Source of the DNA: Rhynchospora pubera
Taxonomy: Eukaryota > Streptophyta > Magnoliopsida > Poales > Cyperaceae
Assembly (NCBI GenBank): GCA_028095005.1
Contig: CM051461.1
Coordinates: 41,093,968 to 41,157,967, forward strand
Direction: 5' to 3'
Length of the DNA: 64,000 nt
Shown: one piece after another, positions 59,655 through 64,000 of the stretch
Layout of the letters: the number at the start of each line of letters is the position of its first letter
Position numbering within the stretch: the first letter of the stretch is position 1
Notes under the pieces: generated by a model
Database searches by the model: none
The model's input: only the letters and a program-made list of their open reading frames with translations
What the model was told of the DNA's origin: nothing
Made by a program: the position numbers and the translations under genes

Positions 59655-60528
59655 TTTGAGGATGTTTGTACACAATCAATCTGGTAGTGATCTGTACTCC
59701 GGCTGGTTACAAGTTCCAACACCCGTCCTCTAGATACAATCTATAGCAACTTCTTTAATGCACTCCTTATGGTAAATTTCAACAGTTTAACTTATCTGAA
59801 TTTTGATTGGATTATTGTACGCCATCTCTGTAACTCGTATTTTATGATTTAATTTAGGTGAAATTCTGCTCTGGGAATGGCAAGCGTCTGATTCACTTTT
59901 CTACTTGCGAAATGTATGAAAAAACTATGGGCAGCTTCCTTCCTAAGGATCACCTTTTACGTCAGGTTTGTTTACTTCTTCCGCAGCCTTTTAAAATAAA
60001 CTGTGATTTCACTTCTGCCTAGAATTTCAGTTGTGTAGTGCATTGGTCTGTAACAAGAGTATTTACTATCATTACGTTTCATGAAAAAGTTCACATATGT
60101 TTTGTGTATTTATATAGATTTATAATAGATCAATAATTTTTGTTGTACTTGAATGGTTGTGTTGTTTTTTGTTTGTTTCCGAGCTATAAAATATGTTCAT
60201 TTTGAATTACTGAATTAGTCTTCACTCTTCCCTAACTAATAAGTGATTGATGTTAGTTCTACAATTTTAATCAAGGGCGTGTCATTTAATGATGAGGCTC
60301 TGTTGGTTATTTTCTTATACATTTATATGGCAGTAAATTATTGATTGATAAGAGCTTCATAGCCTCCTATTTGCTGATTCAGTAGTTGGCTTTGTGAAAT
60401 TTGAACAGGATCGAAATTTCTATGTGTTGGAAGAGGATGCCTCTCCATGCATCTTTGGTCCCATTGAGAAGCAGAGATGGTCATATCATCAAATGCATTT
60501 GCAAAGCAACTGTAATTTTTGAGGCTAC
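59655..60528 (+). pseudogene. UDP-apiose/xylose synthase (AXS) fragment with introns
   Basis: Three partial exons keep their intron borders. About 59655-59771 includes NTRPLDTIYSNF and a donor at 59772; 59858-59965 includes RLIHFSTCEMYEKT and GSFLPKDHLLRQ; 60409-60528 includes DASPCIFGPIEKQRWSY. These are hallmarks of AXS, which makes UDP-apiose and UDP-xylose. The first exon has about 5 extra bases (near 59712) that break the frame. After WSY the expected catalytic-region Lys context (WSYACAK) is disrupted by an insertion and a stop follows. N-terminal NAD-binding and C-terminal parts are missing. Retained introns mean DNA-level capture, not retroposition. Confidence 0.85.
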
Positions 60529-61420
60529 AGCATTTTTTGGATAGAAAGAGTATAAAGCGATGAATGTTTGACTAAAGTTGGTATTTTGATTCTTTCTTTT
60601 TTTTTTTTAATTCACATGACATTATCGGATTGAAAGCCATTATGAGAGATTCATAATAATTTTTTCTTTTGCAGAAAGAAATTTTGGCTAGGCTGAGGGT
60701 TGGTCTTCTTTTGTCTTTGATGATGGCAGCTTCGAAAGGGCTGTAAGCATTACTCCTAATTTGTTCACCAAATGACTGGTGCTTTGTTAATTATCTTTTA
60801 ATGATATTTAGTTTTAAGTATATATATTATGAGCCTTTGCTAATATTAAGTTAACAAACAGCCAAAATTCACATAACAAGCTGCAAAAATACTAAATTTT
60901 AAATTAATAGAATCTTACTGACTTTTGGATGTGAAAATTTTTTTCAGCTACAACTAAATGAAAATTGTCAGCCAATTTGGTCAGAAGTCTTTTTTGAATC
61001 TGAAGAATCGAATACAAGTAATGAAGAAGATGATCAAGCTCAAGCCTTACTTACACAATCTGGTACCGTTTCTTATAATGGAAGGCGAGCAATATTATTG
61101 GTCAAAAAGCAATAAAGGGAAAAGAATACTAAAAAAGAATTCAACTACTACATAAAAAGAGCACAATGCCTGAAAAAAAGAATAAAGATTTTTTTGAGTT
61201 TTTAATTAATAAATTGTGTCGCTATCTGAATCAGGAAATTGTTTCTATCAGCCATTGAGTTTAGCAAGAGGAACATATGGACAAGGGTCAAAACCATCAT
61301 GGAAGAAATATATTTGGAGTGATCTGTTAACTGAATATGCATCTCTAAGACCTTCTACTGGCTGTGTGCTATACAAGGCCTTTTTGGATCGCAGTCCATG
61401 TTTTTTTTATTCCTTTTAAA
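60529..61420 (+). pseudogene. Possible exon fragments of an unrecognised gene
   Basis: Three open pieces are separated by intron-like AT-rich DNA: about 60685-60742 (GWSSFVFDDGSFERA in one frame), about 60949-61112 (NENCQPIWSEVFFESEES, with acidic residues after it) and about 61235-61420 (CFYQPLSLARGTYGQGSKP, then LRPSTGCVLYKAF). Some edges have AG or GT borders. I do not recognise the family. Given the neighbouring fragments, these are probably captured exons too. Confidence 0.4.
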
Positions 61421-62502
61421 CAAGTTATTAAAAAAAAACTAACAATGCTAATATTTATTTTTGCCTAAATCCTATTTATTTTATTTAAAAAGGTAATCTG
61501 GTTGAATTATTTTCTATACGAGAGTTACAAATGGTTATCAGATGTCTATAAAATGACCAACTTCTCTGTATTAGCAAGAAAAAAACTGAACCTCATCTAA
61601 ATTTTATTTGTGTTTTAGTAGTCGATCATATTATATTATGACTCAAACAAACTATATTGATAGTATCTGTTTTTTTTTCTTTTGTTTACGCGTCATTTTT
61701 ATTTACAGTGTACAAAAATTGTGGAAAAGAAGAGAAGAAGAAGAGGTGATAACTGATATGTAAATTTTCGTGTTTAGGGGTGAATACCTGTGTAATGATA
61801 TTTTTCCACATGATATTTTCCGTAAGTTTTCGATTGTCATGACGTTTTGTGATCTACTTCGAAAACCATTTATCGCGCGGAGCGCGTAAACTTAGCTAGC
61901 ATAGTTCATATTTTAATGCTGTATGTAATTCACATTTGGTTGTCCGCGCTAAGGATAAATTTAGAGTAATGCTAGAATCAATCATGTTTGACATTTTATC
62001 AAATTTTTTTACTATTTTAGTCTGCACTAAGAATGAATTTGGTCCACGATCAGATTTATATTTTTTCGAATTTTTTTATTAATTTTTAAATTTTTTTTAA
62101 ATGTATTTTATCAAATTATTAATTAAAAATATAGATAGACTTTTGTACTGGCTGCTTTTAGTTTTTTTCACACAAAATAACTTTTATCAGTGCCATTCAC
62201 GTAATTTAAACATACTAGAACTAAAAATATGCATTATACATGCGATTCATTTGGACAAGTTATAGATGAACTCTGTTTAAAACATGAGCTACGTGACGTG
62301 CCTACGTCCCTAACCATTGGATCCTTATTATGTGGGGTCCACTAGGCGCAGTGTGATTTATTTTGTGATCCATTCCTTTGGATTGTAGTGTTGTAGAATT
62401 GCTGCAAGCCTGCAAGTTACTGTCAGACCGACATATATTGACAACTTTTTACTTGATAAATCCCAACAAACGTAATCGTAATAAATGCGATACATACATT
62501 AT
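61421..62502. other. Intergenic, nothing recognised
   Basis: AT-rich. Contains no supported gene or bounded element. Confidence 0.5.
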
Positions 62503-62511
62503 ACATACATT

Positions 62512-63125
62512 TAGAGATGAAAACGGATCGGATACGGTTCGGATAGTGGTCATACCATATCGTATCCATATTTTTTTTTCGGGATTCGAATACAAATACG
62601 GATATGTTCGGATACGGATACGGATCGGATGTTAAACGAATACGAATACGAATCGGATATTTCGGGATACGGATACAAATACGAATATATTTTAGATATT
62701 AAAACAAATATATATAAATTAAGAAAAAATAAATAATTAATTCCATATTATCATCATATTATGCTATTATATTGCCAAAATGTTATTTTAAGTCAATCTA
62801 ACTAGTAAAAATTTAGTTCATTAAATCAAAAGTCTTTTCTATAGATGCTAGAGGAGTAATTAAGTTTATTATCTTGTGTCTTTGATTTAATTAAGGGTGA
62901 AAACGGTTCGGATTAAGACCAAATACGGATCGGATAACGATTTTTTTTGTCGGATACGGATACGGATACGGATCAGATAGCAGTCAAACTATATCCGCAT
63001 CCATATTTTTTTTGTCGGATACGAATACAGATACGGATATGTTCGAATTCAGATACGGTTCGAATATTAAGTATATTTTTCGGATTCGAATGCGGTTCGG
63101 AGTTTATCCGCACCATTTTCACCCT
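62512..63125. mobile_element. Mutator-like non-autonomous element, copy B (inverted)
   Basis: Reverse complement of the element at 4809-5412 with modest divergence, including the unique middle (e.g. AAGTCAATCTAACTAGTAAA). Ends are GATGAAAACGG and CCATTTTCACCCTT. A perfect 9-bp duplication ACATACATT flanks it (62503-62511 and 63126-63134), which is why I call the family Mutator-like. Non-coding. Confidence 0.85.
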
Positions 63126-63134
63126 TACATACAT

Positions 63135-64000
63135 TCCGACCAAGCTGTAAATCTGTAATCTGATCAGACAGGCGCCTAGTTCGACCTTTTTGTTCCTGCT
63201 CGCTTTTCGCTTTGTTTTGCTTTGACTCAGCTTGAATAGTTTCCTTCAAGCTACCTCTGCAATTCAACCACATCTGAAATATTAACTGATTCGGACAAGA
63301 GCAACGTCAGAAGTTGAGTCCGGATACGCTTCTGCTATGACTCTACTAGTTAATTTGTAAGGTGAGTGTGTTAATTTGAATATATAAAGCTGTAGTTTAT
63401 TTAATATTTAGTTGAAATAGTGGAACATCGAGGTTATTGACTCTTCCAAACGGCTCACTCGTTTAGAATAGTCCCTAATTAAGATTTGCGTTATTTCATT
63501 TTAATCCAAACATAATCAGAAGGATACAAAAGCACTATTATTGATATAATAGAAGCATAACAATGAAAATAATTAATAATCTTGACAACAAGAATATACC
63601 AAATCAATTAGATTCAAGATGATAATCATTAATATAATATAAAATTTTGAATACTAATTTAATAACAGGATTGTTACAGTTTAATTAGTTAGAGATGATA
63701 ATATTTTTAAGGAAAAATATAGTTTATTTGCTTGTTTACTCAATTTGAAAATAAAAAGGTAACATTGTTATCATGTTCTGCGGAATAAAAAAAAAATCGT
63801 ACTTGTGCGTTAAACTATGAACATAGACATAGTAATACAGACCCTTTTTTTTCTTATAATATTTGCTTGTGATTAGTTGCTTCGAGTTAAAATATTGAGG
63901 AATAAAATTATTTGCTTCGAGTTGAATTTTGTAGAGAAATCACTCCACGAACTAAGTTGATGTTATTTTGAGTTATAACACTTTAGAGTTGTTAAGACAC
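63135..64000. other. Intergenic end of window
   Basis: No gene seen; AT-rich from 63360 on. Confidence 0.5.

Noticed and set aside
1..64000. CRISPR array, bacterial operon, rRNA or a convincing functional tRNA gene
   Set aside because: Tandem repeats seen lack regular spacers, all real genes have plant introns, and no cloverleaf with intact A and B boxes was found beyond the weak SINE candidate.

Overview
This window is nuclear DNA of a flowering plant. It is AT-rich, its genes carry many GT-AG introns, and the families are plant-specific: a plant ROP GTPase, a CASP-like membrane protein, a thylakoid CURT1 protein, a TCX/CXC regulator and UGT73-type glycosyltransferases. Most of the remaining DNA is small transposable elements. 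Nothing seen fixes the species; a eudicot or magnoliid is my guess. No bacterial-type operon, CRISPR array or rRNA was seen.

Five intron-containing genes could be rebuilt exon by exon with the frame closing in each: UDP-glucose 4-epimerase (UGE, + strand, 9685-14537, 9 exons, 347 aa); a CURT1C-like thylakoid curvature protein (+, 24754-27580, 6 exons, 142 aa); a TCX5/6-like CXC-domain regulator (-, 36737-30234, 8 exons, 595 aa); a CASPL5A-like four-helix membrane protein (-, 46346-43480, 3 exons, 178 aa); and a type II ROP GTPase (-, 51909-49105, 8 exons, 210 aa). Two tandem intronless UGTs lie at 18308-19760 (frameshifted) and 22168-23634 (intact, 488 aa). An intact RTE-type LINE (54665-58283, 1040-aa ORF) has an 11-bp target-site duplication.

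Layout: 1-9.5 kb holds mobile elements, including a foldback element split by a solo LTR, a LINE tail, a Mutator-like element and minisatellites. UGE fills 9.5-14.6 kb. From 16 to 27.6 kb is a duplicated module in which a degraded copy of the CURT1 promoter, first exon and first intron sits in front of each UGT, followed by the real CURT1 gene. From 28 to 30 kb are MITEs, then TCX5 (30-37 kb), an element-rich gap (37-43 kb), CASPL5A (43-46 kb), a gap, and the ROP (49-52 kb). From 53.9 to 61.5 kb is a patchwork of gene fragments with intron borders (SSRP1-like exon, AXS-like exons) interrupted by the RTE element. An inverted second copy of the 5-kb Mutator-like element closes the window at 62.5-63.1 kb.

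Most interesting points: the CURT1-derived leader in front of the UGTs; the ROP last intron, whose retention or removal would switch the C-terminus between a prenylation CSIL motif and an acylation GC-CG box; two very short poly(A) retroposons with 15-17 bp target-site duplications; a MITE with its own empty site about 300 bp away; and several elements built from reiterated short words. Gene names rest on recognised motifs and remembered family features; no database search was run.
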